A model generated the notes under the pieces. It ran no database searches, was not told where the DNA came from, and saw only the letters and a program-made list of their open reading frames with translations. From positions 124,001-188,000 of the forward strand of contig JAKAXL010000002.1 in NCBI GenBank assembly GCA_021816585.1: a DNA stretch of 64,000 bases, in the 5' to 3' direction. Positions 22,988-30,664 of the stretch are shown here, one piece after another. Within the stretch, counting starts at the first letter, position 1. Each line of letters starts with the position of its first letter. A program made the position numbers and the translations under genes. The stretch comes from Pseudomonadota bacterium (GTDB taxonomy: Bacteria; Pseudomonadota; Gammaproteobacteria; Burkholderiales; Burkholderiaceae_C).

Positions 22988-23383
22988 CTATTCGGCCGGC
23001 ACCGGGCGCGGGCGCCGGTCCGTGCCGACCGCGACGTAGGTCAGCGTGGCTTCCGTGACGCGGAACACCTGGGTGTCGGGGATGCCGCGCTCGGCGTATA
23101 CCTCGACCTCGATGGTGATCGAGGTGCGGCCCACCCGCACCACCTTCGCATACAGCGACAGCAGGTCGCCGACCATCACCGGATGCTTGAACACGAACTG
23201 GTTCACCGCCACCGTGGCCACGCGGCCCTTGGCGCGGCGCGCGGCGGCGATGCCGCCGGCGATGTCGACCTGCGCCATGATCCAGCCGCCGAAGATGTCT
23301 CCGTGCATGTTCACGTCGGACGGCATCGGCTGGATGCGCAGGATGGGTTCGGGCTGGGTCGGAAGACTCTGGGTGGATTCCAC
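22988..23383 (-). CDS. acyl-CoA thioesterase of the YciA hotdog family
   Basis: 131 residues from the GTG at 23383. The hotdog-fold motif MHGDIFGGWIMAQVDIAGGIAA contains the catalytic Asp region, and VAVNQFVFKHPVMVGDLLSLYA follows the family. YciA-type enzymes hydrolyse a range of acyl-CoAs in the cytoplasm. The frame is also open from a TTG at 23425, adding MPCFAHGSPIPITA, which relatives lack. The GTG start gives the usual length, but neither has a strong ribosome binding site. It is divergent from the ABC transporter. Confidence 0.85.
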   Translation of the reverse strand: MESTQSLPTQPEPILRIQPMPSDVNMHGDIFGGWIMAQVDIAGGIAAARRAKGRVATVAVNQFVFKHPVMVGDLLSLYAKVVRVGRTSITIEVEVYAERGIPDTQVFRVTEATLTYVAVGTDRRPRPVPAE

Positions 23384-23486
23384 GGCGGTGATGGGAATGG
23401 GGCTCCCGTGCGCAAAGCAGGGCAAGGCTCAATAATGCATCATTCGGCGGCCGCGCGCGCGGCCGTGCCTGCCTGAGCCCCCGCGC

Positions 23487-25337
23487 ATGCGAGACCATTC
23501 CCGTTCCCCGTCGCCGTCGGAGTCCGGCCCCCCGTCGGCGCCGGGCGCGCGCTGGGCGGCGCTGCGCCATCTGGCCCCGTACCTGTGGCAATACCGCGTG
23601 CGCGTGGTGCTCGCGCTGGTCATGCTGGTGACCGCGAAGGTCGCCAACGTCGGTGTGCCGATCGTGCTCAAGCACATCGTCGACGACCTGCAGCTCAAGC
23701 CCGGGGATCCGCGCGCGGTGCTGGTCGTGCCGGTGGCGCTGCTGCTCGCCTACGGCGCGCTGCGCATCGGCGTGTCGCTGTTCACCGAATTGCGCGAGGT
23801 GGTGTTCTCGCGGGTCACGCAGGGCGCCGTGCGGCGCATCGCGCTGCAGGTGTTCGAGCACCTGTTCTCGCTGTCGCTGCGCTACCACCTGCAGCGCCAG
23901 ACCGGGGGCATGTCGCGGGACATCGAACGCGGCACCCGCAGCATCTCCAGCCTGGTCTCGTTCACCCTCTACAGCATCCTGCCGACCCTGGTGGAGATCG
24001 GGCTGGTCATCGGCATCCTGGTGGCGCGCTACGACATCTGGTTCGCCGCCATCGCGCTCGGTGCGCTGGTGCTGTACGTGGGGTTCACGATCGGCGTCAC
24101 CGAATGGCGCACCGGGTTGCGCCGAACCATGAACGAGCAGGACTCGCGCGCCAACCAGCGCGCGGTGGACGCGCTGCTGAACTACGAGACGGTGAAGATC
24201 TTCGGCAACGAGAGCTGGGAGGCGCGGCGCTACGACGACAACATGAAGCGCTGGATGCATGCGGCGGTGCTGTCGCAGAACTCGCTGTCGGTGCTGAACC
24301 TGGGGCAGAACGTGATCATCGCGCTGGCCGTCACGCTGCTGGTGTGGCGCGCCACCGTCGGCGTGGTCGCCGGCACCATGAGCCTGGGCGACCTGGTGCT
24401 GGTCAACGCCTTCATGATCCAGCTGTATGCGCCGCTGGGCTTCCTGGGCGTGATCTACCGCGAGCTGCGCCAGTCGCTGACCGACATCGAGCGCATGTTC
24501 ACGATCCTGCACCAGGAGCGGGAGGTGGCCGACTCGCCGCAGGCCTTCGAGCTGCAGGTCGGCGCCGGCAGCGTGCGCTTCGAGGACGTTCACTTCGCCT
24601 ACCTGCCCGGGCACGAGGTGCTCAAGGGGCTGAGCTTCGAGATTCCCGGCGGCACCACGGTGGCCGTGGTGGGGCCCTCGGGCGCCGGCAAGTCCACGCT
24701 GTCGCGCCTGCTGTTCCGGTTCTACGACCCGCAGTCCGGCCGCATCCTGATCGACGGCCAGGACATCCGCGGGGCGACCCAGTCCAGCCTGCGCGCAGCG
24801 CTCGGGCTGGTGCCGCAGGACACCGTGCTGTTCAACGACACCATCGCCTACAACATCGCCTACGGGCGTCCCGGTGCCAGCCGCGAGAGCGTCGAGGAAG
24901 TCGCGCGCGCGGCGCAGATCCACGATTTCATCGTGCGCCAGCCGGCCGGCTACGAGACCCAGGTCGGCGAGCGCGGGCTCAAGCTGTCCGGCGGCGAGAA
25001 GCAGCGGGTGGCCATCGCGCGCGCGTTGCTGAAGAACCCGCCGGTGCTGATCTTCGACGAAGCCACGTCGCAGCTCGACTCCGCCAACGAGCGCGCCATC
25101 CAGTCCGAGATCCGCGATGCCGCGCGCGACCGCACGACCCTGATCATCGCCCACCGGCTGTCCACCGTGGTCGACGCGCACCAGATCCTGGTGCTCGCGG
25201 ACGGGAACATCCAGGAGCGCGGCACGCATGCCGAGCTGCTCGCCGCCGGCGGCCTGTACGCGCGCATGTGGGAGCTGCAGCAGCAGGGCGACACGGCGCC
25301 CGCGCAGTCCGAGCCGGGATGGCCGAAGGTGGCCTGA
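23487..25337 (+). CDS. Atm1/HMT1-type ABC transporter, fused membrane and ATPase domains
   Basis: 616 residues. The N-terminal transmembrane domain (about 25-330) includes LRHLAPYLWQYRVRVVLALVML and VANVGVPIVLKHIVDDL, with NYETVKIFGNE typical of mitochondrial Atm1 relatives. Walker A GPSGAGKS is at 396-403. LSGGEKQRVAIARALLKNPP is the signature and LIFDEATSQLD the Walker B. Atm1 relatives export glutathione-linked sulfur/iron compounds or heavy-metal conjugates from the cytoplasm; the substrate here is inferred from family only. It is followed by pyrC 57 bases later without a visible terminator. Confidence 0.9.
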   Translation: MRDHSRSPSPSESGPPSAPGARWAALRHLAPYLWQYRVRVVLALVMLVTAKVANVGVPIVLKHIVDDLQLKPGDPRAVLVVPVALLLAYGALRIGVSLFTELREVVFSRVTQGAVRRIALQVFEHLFSLSLRYHLQRQTGGMSRDIERGTRSISSLVSFTLYSILPTLVEIGLVIGILVARYDIWFAAIALGALVLYVGFTIGVTEWRTGLRRTMNEQDSRANQRAVDALLNYETVKIFGNESWEARRYDDNMKRWMHAAVLSQNSLSVLNLGQNVIIALAVTLLVWRATVGVVAGTMSLGDLVLVNAFMIQLYAPLGFLGVIYRELRQSLTDIERMFTILHQEREVADSPQAFELQVGAGSVRFEDVHFAYLPGHEVLKGLSFEIPGGTTVAVVGPSGAGKSTLSRLLFRFYDPQSGRILIDGQDIRGATQSSLRAALGLVPQDTVLFNDTIAYNIAYGRPGASRESVEEVARAAQIHDFIVRQPAGYETQVGERGLKLSGGEKQRVAIARALLKNPPVLIFDEATSQLDSANERAIQSEIRDAARDRTTLIIAHRLSTVVDAHQILVLADGNIQERGTHAELLAAGGLYARMWELQQQGDTAPAQSEPGWPKVA

Positions 25338-25394
25338 GTCCTACCATCGCTTCCCTACGGGGCCGCCGCCGCGCGGCGCGCAATCGAGATCTCC

Positions 25395-26486
25395 ATGCAA
25401 GCACCCGAGCACAGCCTTCGCATCACCCGGCCCGACGACTGGCACCTGCACCTGCGCGACGGCGACGCGCTGCGCTGGACGGTGCCGTGGAGCGCCGCGC
25501 AGTTCGCGCGCGCCATCGTCATGCCCAATCTGAAGCCGCCGGTGGTCGACACCGCGCAGGCGCTGGCCTACCGCGACAGGGTGCTGGCCGCGCGTCCGCC
25601 GGGTTCGGACTTCGAGCCGCTGATGACCCTGTACCTGACCGATCGCACCGCGGCGCAGGAAATCGCGCGCGCACGCGCCAGCGGCGCGGTGCACGGCGTC
25701 AAGCTGTACCCGGCGGGCGCCACCACGAACTCCGACAGCGGGGTGACCGACCTGCGCCTCGTGCGCCCGGTGCTGGAAGCCATGCAGCGCGAAGGCATGC
25801 CGCTGCTGGTGCACGGCGAAGTCACCGATCCCGAGGTCGACGTGTTCGACCGCGAGGCGGTGTTCATCGAGCGCCACCTGCAGTCCATCCGGCGCGATTT
25901 CCCGGCGCTGAAGATCGTGCTGGAGCACATCACCACGTCGCACGCGGTGGATTTCGTGCTGGCCCACGACGCGCGCGATGCGCGCGGCGCGCCGCTTCTG
26001 GGCGCCACCCTCACGGCGCACCACTTGCTGCACAGCCGCAACGCGATGTTCCGCGGCGGACTGCGCCCGCACTACTACTGCCTGCCGGTGCTCAAGCGCG
26101 AAAGCCATCGCCGGCGCCTGCTCGACGCCGCCTGCAGCGGCGACCCGCGCTTTTTCCTCGGCACCGATTCGGCGCCCCATGCGCGCGGCGCGAAGGAAGC
26201 CGACTGCGGCTGCGCCGGCTGCTTCAGCGCGATGCATGCGCTCGAACTGTACGCGCAGGCCTTCGAGCAGGCCGGCTGCCTGTCGCGCCTGGAGGCCTTC
26301 GCGAGCCATTTCGGCGCCGATTTCTACGGGCTGCCGCGCAATCGCGACAGCATCGAGCTGCGGCGTCAGCCGTGGAGCGTGCCGGACAGCCTGCCGTACC
26401 TGGACACGCGGATCGTCCCGGTGGACGCCGGCACCGAGCTGGGCTGGCGCGCCGTTTGCGATGCTGCATCGCAGCAACAGGCATAA
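25395..26486 (+). CDS. pyrC: dihydroorotase
   Basis: 363 residues, class II dihydroorotase of pyrimidine biosynthesis. The zinc ligands HLHLRDG are near residue 16, the carboxylated lysine is in [17 protein letters not shown], and [20 protein letters not shown] and [13 protein letters not shown] follow. ATG 25395 gives [20 protein letters not shown], the family N-terminus. The TAA stop is part of the probable -10 element of rnpB just downstream, so the two genes are tightly packed. Confidence 0.95.
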   Translation: MQAPEHSLRITRPDDWHLHLRDGDALRWTVPWSAAQFARAIVMPNLKPPVVDTAQALAYRDRVLAARPPGSDFEPLMTLYLTDRTAAQEIARARASGAVHGVKLYPAGATTNSDSGVTDLRLVRPVLEAMQREGMPLLVHGEVTDPEVDVFDREAVFIERHLQSIRRDFPALKIVLEHITTSHAVDFVLAHDARDARGAPLLGATLTAHHLLHSRNAMFRGGLRPHYYCLPVLKRESHRRRLLDAACSGDPRFFLGTDSAPHARGAKEADCGCAGCFSAMHALELYAQAFEQAGCLSRLEAFASHFGADFYGLPRNRDSIELRRQPWSVPDSLPYLDTRIVPVDAGTELGWRAVCDAASQQQA

Positions 26487-26487
26487 T
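26482..26487 (+). promoter_or_regulatory. -10 element of rnpB overlapping the pyrC stop
   Basis: CATAAT at 26482-26487, eight bases before the mature 5' end of RNase P RNA, with the TAA of pyrC inside it. No good -35 at 17 bases is evident; TTGCGA lies 20 bases upstream. Confidence 0.45.
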
Positions 26488-26494
26488 CCGCACT

Positions 26495-26830
26495 GGCGAA
26501 GCAGACTGGGCAGCCGCGCCGCGCAGGCGGTGAGGAAGGTCCGGACTCCACAGGGCAGGGTGACGGCTAACGACCGTGCGCGGTGACGCGACGAACAGGG
26601 CCACAGAGACGAGCATGCGCGGCGCGAGCCGCGCGGAGGTGAAACGCGGCAACCTCCACCCGGAGCAACACCAAATAGGCAGGCGAAGGCGCCGCAAGGC
26701 GCCGGGAGCGCGGCCCGCGCGAGCCTGCGGGTAGGTGGCATCGAGCCGTCACGGTAACGTACGGCCCAGAGGAATGGCTGCCACGCCGGGAGACCGGCGC
26801 ACAGAATCCGGCCTATAGGTTTGCTTCGCC
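26495..26830 (+). ncRNA. rnpB: RNase P RNA, bacterial class A
   Basis: About 336 bases. The ends pair as GGCGAAGC (26495-26502) with GCTTCGCC (26823-26830), helix P1. Diagnostic conserved blocks are present: GAGGAAGGTCCGGACTCCAC near the 5' side, CAGGGCAGGGTGACGGCTAA, CAACCTCCACCCGGAGCAAC, and ACAGAATCCGGCCTATAGG near the 3' end. It is the catalytic RNA for tRNA 5' maturation. The ends are inferred from P1 pairing, so they may be off by a few bases. Confidence 0.95.
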
Positions 26831-27072
26831 TTCTTTCCCACCGGCTTATCCCCCACTTGCAACTCGGCGACGGTCGCCACGGCGCGGCTGCGCGCTGCCT
26901 GCTTGCGCCTGCGCCGGGGTCGGTCTCGCAGCGTCCCATCTCAAACCAATACTTGCACCGTGGGCTTCAAGTCCTTATTTCAAGTGATATTTTTGCCTTG
27001 AAACTGTGTGGACATACAGTGCCTAAATTCTCGCTAAGTCATTGTTTGAAAAGCGAAATTTGGGTGGTGCTA

Positions 27073-27101
27073 TTGACGGGGCACGGAATGCCCCATACAG
27101 T
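27073..27101 (+). promoter_or_regulatory. probable Pmra promoter
   Basis: TTGACG (27073-27078), 17-base spacer, TACAGT (27096-27101). The spacer is mostly an inverted repeat GGGGCA-cggaa-TGCCCC (27078-27094). The -10 touches the first MraZ box, so bound MraZ would block polymerase. Confidence 0.55.
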
Positions 27102-27133
27102 GCAGCCAAGTGCAGAAAAGTGGGTGAAAGTGC
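27099..27133 (+). promoter_or_regulatory. four 10-bp-phased MraZ-type boxes
   Basis: AGTGC at 27099, 27109 and 27129 and AGTGG at 27119, each exactly 10 bases apart, between the promoter and the mraZ start. MraZ is known to bind short G-rich direct repeats with this spacing upstream of its own operon. The boxes here read AGTGS rather than the TGGGN of E. coli. Confidence 0.7.
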
Positions 27134-27172
27134 AGCGACTTCACCCGGCGGCGGGCGGAATCGGAGAGGCGC

Positions 27173-27601
27173 GTGTTCATCGGCATATCGGCATTGACGC
27201 TGGACGGCAAGGGTCGCATGACCGTGCCTGCGCGTCACCGCGACGTGCTGCTGGCCCAGGCCGCCGGTCGCCTGACCCTGACCAAGAGCCCGGAGGGCTG
27301 CCTGCTGCTGTTCGGTGAGCAGCAATGGCAGGAATTCCACGCCAAGATCGCGGCGTTGCCGATGTCGGCGCAGGGCTGGAAGCGCATCTACCTGGGGCAC
27401 GCCACCGAGACCGAGATCGACGCCAGCGGCCGCGTGCTGATTCCCCCGGAACTGCGCAAGGCCGCGCAGATCGAGCGGGAGATCGACCTCATCGGCATGG
27501 GTTCGCATTTCGAGGTCTGGGACCGCGCGACCCACCAGGCGCGCGAGGCCGCGGTGATCGAGGCGGGAATGCCCGACGCCGTGCGCGACATCGTGGTGTG
27601 A
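27173..27601 (+). CDS. mraZ: transcriptional regulator MraZ
   Basis: 142 residues, usual length. It has two SpoVT/AbrB-like halves: FIGISALTLDGKGRMTVPAR with HRDVLL, and ETEIDASGRVLIPPELRKAA. MraZ forms ring-shaped oligomers and represses its own division/cell-wall operon; it can also act on rsmH. The start is GTG, with GGAGAGG upstream. First gene of the mra/dcw cluster, directly behind its own putative binding repeats. Confidence 0.95.
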   Translation: MFIGISALTLDGKGRMTVPARHRDVLLAQAAGRLTLTKSPEGCLLLFGEQQWQEFHAKIAALPMSAQGWKRIYLGHATETEIDASGRVLIPPELRKAAQIEREIDLIGMGSHFEVWDRATHQAREAAVIEAGMPDAVRDIVV

Positions 27602-27613
27602 AGGTGTCCGGCG

Positions 27614-28600
27614 ATGCCGCAATCCTCCCCCCACGCTGCGGCCCCGCTGCAGCATCGCACCGTGTTGCTTCGGCAGGCCGTCGACTGGCTGCTCGGCGAT
27701 CCGCAGGGCGTGTACGTGGACGGCACCTTCGGTCGTGGCGGACACACGCGCGAACTGCTCTCGCGGCTCGGTCCGGGGGCGCGCGTGGTGGCGCTGGACC
27801 GCGACCCGCAGGCCATCGAGGCCGGCCAGGAACTGGCGCGCGCCGATTCGCGCCTGCAACTGGTGCACGCGGCGTTCTCGCAATGGGGCGAAGTCCTGGA
27901 CGGGCTGGGAATCGGCCGCGTGCAGGGACTGTTGCTGGACCTGGGGGTGTCGTCGCCGCAACTCGACGACCCGCAGCGCGGTTTCAGCTTCCGCGCCGAC
28001 GCCCGGCTCGACATGCGCATGGACACCACACGCGGGATCACCGCGGCGCAATTCCTCAGCGAGGCCGACATCCATGAAATCACCAGGGTACTGCGGGACT
28101 ATGGCGACGAACGGGCTGCTTTCGCGATTGCAAAGGCGATTGTGGCTGGCCGCGAACGGGGCCAGCCCGTCACCCGTACCGCCGAGCTTGCCGCCCTCGT
28201 TGCGCAAGCGGTGCGCAGTCGCGAACCGGGGCAGGACCCCGCAACGCGCACCTTTCAGGCTCTTCGGATTCACGTCAATGCCGAACTCGCCGAACTCGAG
28301 GCGGCGCTCGCGCAGGTGATGCAGCGCCTGGCTGCGGGAGGGCGACTCGTGGTCATCAGCTTCCACTCCCTCGAGGACCGCATCGTCAAGCAGTTCATGC
28401 AGGGGCATGCGCGGGCACCCGCGCTCACTCCGCAGCAGCGCCGCCTGCCGCTGGCGCCGCAGCCCTTCGTGCCGGGGCTGCGCCTGCTGGCGCGCGTGCG
28501 CGCCGACGCGGCCGAGCAGCGCGACAACCCGCGCAGTCGCTCGGCCGTGATGCGCGTGGCCGAGCGGCTGGCCCCTGCCGCCCCGGGGGAGGCCGCGTGA
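27614..28600 (+). CDS. rsmH: 16S rRNA (cytosine-1402-N4)-methyltransferase RsmH
   Basis: 328 residues. It methylates C1402 of 16S rRNA using [16 protein letters not shown] is near the N-terminus, SAM loop [14 protein letters not shown] follows, then [21 protein letters not shown], and [19 protein letters not shown] and [17 protein letters not shown] toward the C-terminus. It starts 12 bases after mraZ. Its stop overlaps the ftsL start (GTGA). Confidence 0.97.
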   Translation: MPQSSPHAAAPLQHRTVLLRQAVDWLLGDPQGVYVDGTFGRGGHTRELLSRLGPGARVVALDRDPQAIEAGQELARADSRLQLVHAAFSQWGEVLDGLGIGRVQGLLLDLGVSSPQLDDPQRGFSFRADARLDMRMDTTRGITAAQFLSEADIHEITRVLRDYGDERAAFAIAKAIVAGRERGQPVTRTAELAALVAQAVRSREPGQDPATRTFQALRIHVNAELAELEAALAQVMQRLAAGGRLVVISFHSLEDRIVKQFMQGHARAPALTPQQRRLPLAPQPFVPGLRLLARVRADAAEQRDNPRSRSAVMRVAERLAPAAPGEAA

Positions 28601-28896
28601 CCCGCCTGAACCTGCTGCTGCTGGCCATCGACGTGGTCTGTGCGATGAGCCTGGTGCGCTCGCAATACGAGGCGCGGCGCGCCTTTGCTGCGCTCGACGC
28701 CGCGCAGCAGCGCGCGATGCGGCTCGAACTCGACCACGACCGCCTGCAGGTCGAGCTGCGCGCGCTTTCCGTGCCCGTGCGCATCGAGACGCAGGCACGC
28801 GGCGAGCTGGGCATGGTGCCGATCACCCCGGCGCGCACCGACTACGTCAGCGCGGCGCGCGCTCCGGGAATCGCCGTGAACATTCCGACGCGCTGA
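28597..28896 (+). CDS. ftsL: cell division protein FtsL
   Basis: 99 residues. Short cytoplasmic tail, one membrane segment ([17 protein letters not shown], about 3-19), then a periplasmic coiled coil ([20 protein letters not shown]...LQVELRAL). It assembles with FtsB and FtsQ and activates FtsWI. Start GTG in the GTGA overlap with rsmH. Size and position are as expected; sequence identity in this family is low, so the call rests on position plus topology. Confidence 0.9.
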   Translation: MTRLNLLLLAIDVVCAMSLVRSQYEARRAFAALDAAQQRAMRLELDHDRLQVELRALSVPVRIETQARGELGMVPITPARTDYVSAARAPGIAVNIPTR

Positions 28897-28906
28897 GCAC
28901 GGGACC

Positions 28907-30664
28907 ATGAAACTCGCCTCGCGCCCCTTCGCCATTCCCGCGCAGCGTCGCAACAGCCACCTGCTGCACCTGCGCCTGCCGCCGGGGCGGGCGTGGGTGA
29001 TCAAGGGACTCATGTTCCTCGCCTTCGCCGCGCTGGGCCTGCGCGCGCTGTGGATCCAGGGCATCACGACCGGCTTCTACCAGCGCCAGGGCGACCTGCG
29101 CTTCGTGCGCACCATCGAGCTGCCGGCGCTGCGCGGACGCATCCTCGACCGCAACGGCAACATCCTGGCCTCGAGCATTCCGGTGAAGACCATCTGGGCC
29201 GACCCGCAGACGCTGCATGCCGACCCGCGCCAGGTCGACGAACTGGCCTCGATCCTCCAGCTCGACCCGCGGCAGCTGCAGCAGCGTTTCGCGCTGGACC
29301 GCCAGTTCGTGTACGTCAAGCGCCAGGTCGAGGTCGACGTCGCGCGCAAGGTCGAGGCGCTGCACATCAAGGGCGTGTACCTGTCGCCCAGCTACCGTCG
29401 CTACTACCCCGAGGGCGCGGCGGCGGCGCAGCTGCTGGGCTTCACGGACATCGAGAACCAGGGGCGCGGCGGACTGGAGCTGCAGTTCCAGCACATGCTG
29501 GCCGGACATCCCGGGACCCGCAAGGTCATGCAGGACCGCCTGGGCAACGTGATCGAGGACGTGGAGGGCGGCACGCCGCCGGTCAACGGTGCCGACGTGC
29601 AGCTGACCATCGACAGCAAGATCCAGGACCTGGCCTACCAGGCGCTCAAGCAGGCGGTGCAGGACAGCCATGCGAAAAACGGCAGCGCCGTGGTCATGGC
29701 GGCCAACGGGCAGGTGCTGGCGATGGCCAACTACCCCAGTTTCGACCCCAACAAGCGCAGCGGCTACACCAACGCCGACATGCGCAATTACGCGTTGACC
29801 GACATCTACGAGCCCGGCTCGGTGATGAAGCCCTTCACCATCGCCGCGGCGCTGCAGGACCACGTGATCACGATGCACAGCATCTTCCACACGGCACCGG
29901 GCTGCATGATGATGTACGGCAACCGGATCTGCGACGACTCGAACAACGGCACCATCGGACTGCCGCAGGTGATCGAGTACTCGAGCAACGTCGCGACCGG
30001 GCAGATCGTCATGCGCATGAAGCCGCAGGAGCAGTGGGACATGTACACCGCGGTCGGCTTCGGCCAGCGCCCGCAGGTGCCGTTCCCCGGCTCGTCCAGC
30101 GGGCGGCTGCGGCCGTGGAAGTCCTGGCGCCCGATCGACGCGGTGACCCAGGGCTTCGGCTACGGCCTGGCGGTGTCGACCTTCCAGCTGGCGCACGCCT
30201 ACCTGCTGTTCGCCGACGACGGCAAGCTGCCGGCGGCCACGCTGCTGGAGAATGCGCCGCCGACGCCGGCGGTGCGCCTGGTCTCCCCCGAGGTCGCCGC
30301 CGACATCCGCTCGATGCTCGCGCTGGTGACCACGCCCACCGGCACCGCGCCGCGCGCGCAGGTCCCGGGCTACGCCACCGGCGGCAAGACCGGCACCGCC
30401 TATATCTGGAAGGGCAACGCTTACGACCACCATGATTTCCGTGCCCAGTTCGCCGGCATGGTGCCGATCAACCACCCGCGGCTGGTGATGGCCGTGTCGG
30501 TGGATCAGCCGCAGGGCGCCCGGCACTTCGGCGGGCAGATCGCCGCCCCGGTGTTCTCGCAGGTGATGGCGCAGGCGCTGCGCATTCTCGGCGTGCCGCC
30601 GGACCTGCCGGTGACGCCCGACGTCGCTCCGGCCGGCCAGCTGCAGGCGGGAGCCGCCGGATGA
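28907..30664 (+). CDS. ftsI: peptidoglycan D,D-transpeptidase FtsI (PBP3)
   Basis: 585 residues. N-terminal membrane anchor (about 26-48), pedestal domain with GRILDRNGNILASSIPVK, then the transpeptidase. Active-site S305-V-M-K, the SxN motif S359-S-N361, and K494-T-G are all present. FtsI cross-links septal peptidoglycan together with FtsW, encoded downstream. The stop overlaps the murE start (ATGA at 30661). Unusually, the conserved nucleophile motif reads SVMK rather than the more common STVK/SxFK; the family tolerates this. Confidence 0.96.
   Translation: MKLASRPFAIPAQRRNSHLLHLRLPPGRAWVIKGLMFLAFAALGLRALWIQGITTGFYQRQGDLRFVRTIELPALRGRILDRNGNILASSIPVKTIWADPQTLHADPRQVDELASILQLDPRQLQQRFALDRQFVYVKRQVEVDVARKVEALHIKGVYLSPSYRRYYPEGAAAAQLLGFTDIENQGRGGLELQFQHMLAGHPGTRKVMQDRLGNVIEDVEGGTPPVNGADVQLTIDSKIQDLAYQALKQAVQDSHAKNGSAVVMAANGQVLAMANYPSFDPNKRSGYTNADMRNYALTDIYEPGSVMKPFTIAAALQDHVITMHSIFHTAPGCMMMYGNRICDDSNNGTIGLPQVIEYSSNVATGQIVMRMKPQEQWDMYTAVGFGQRPQVPFPGSSSGRLRPWKSWRPIDAVTQGFGYGLAVSTFQLAHAYLLFADDGKLPAATLLENAPPTPAVRLVSPEVAADIRSMLALVTTPTGTAPRAQVPGYATGGKTGTAYIWKGNAYDHHDFRAQFAGMVPINHPRLVMAVSVDQPQGARHFGGQIAAPVFSQVMAQALRILGVPPDLPVTPDVAPAGQLQAGAAG

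Larger units (their letters stand above)
26831..27172. other. AT-richer intergenic region upstream of mraZ
   Basis: No gene here. The part from about 26935 to 27075 is clearly richer in A+T than its surroundings. It holds a 10-bp direct repeat CATACAGTGC (27013-27022 and 27094-27103). The mra promoter and MraZ boxes listed separately lie at its downstream end. The open frame over it on either strand has no family resemblance. Confidence 0.6.

Noticed and set aside
22254-25229. Minus-strand open frame of 991 codons
   Set aside because: It runs antisense through the ABC transporter and rplY; the real minus-strand gene here is the short thioesterase in another frame.
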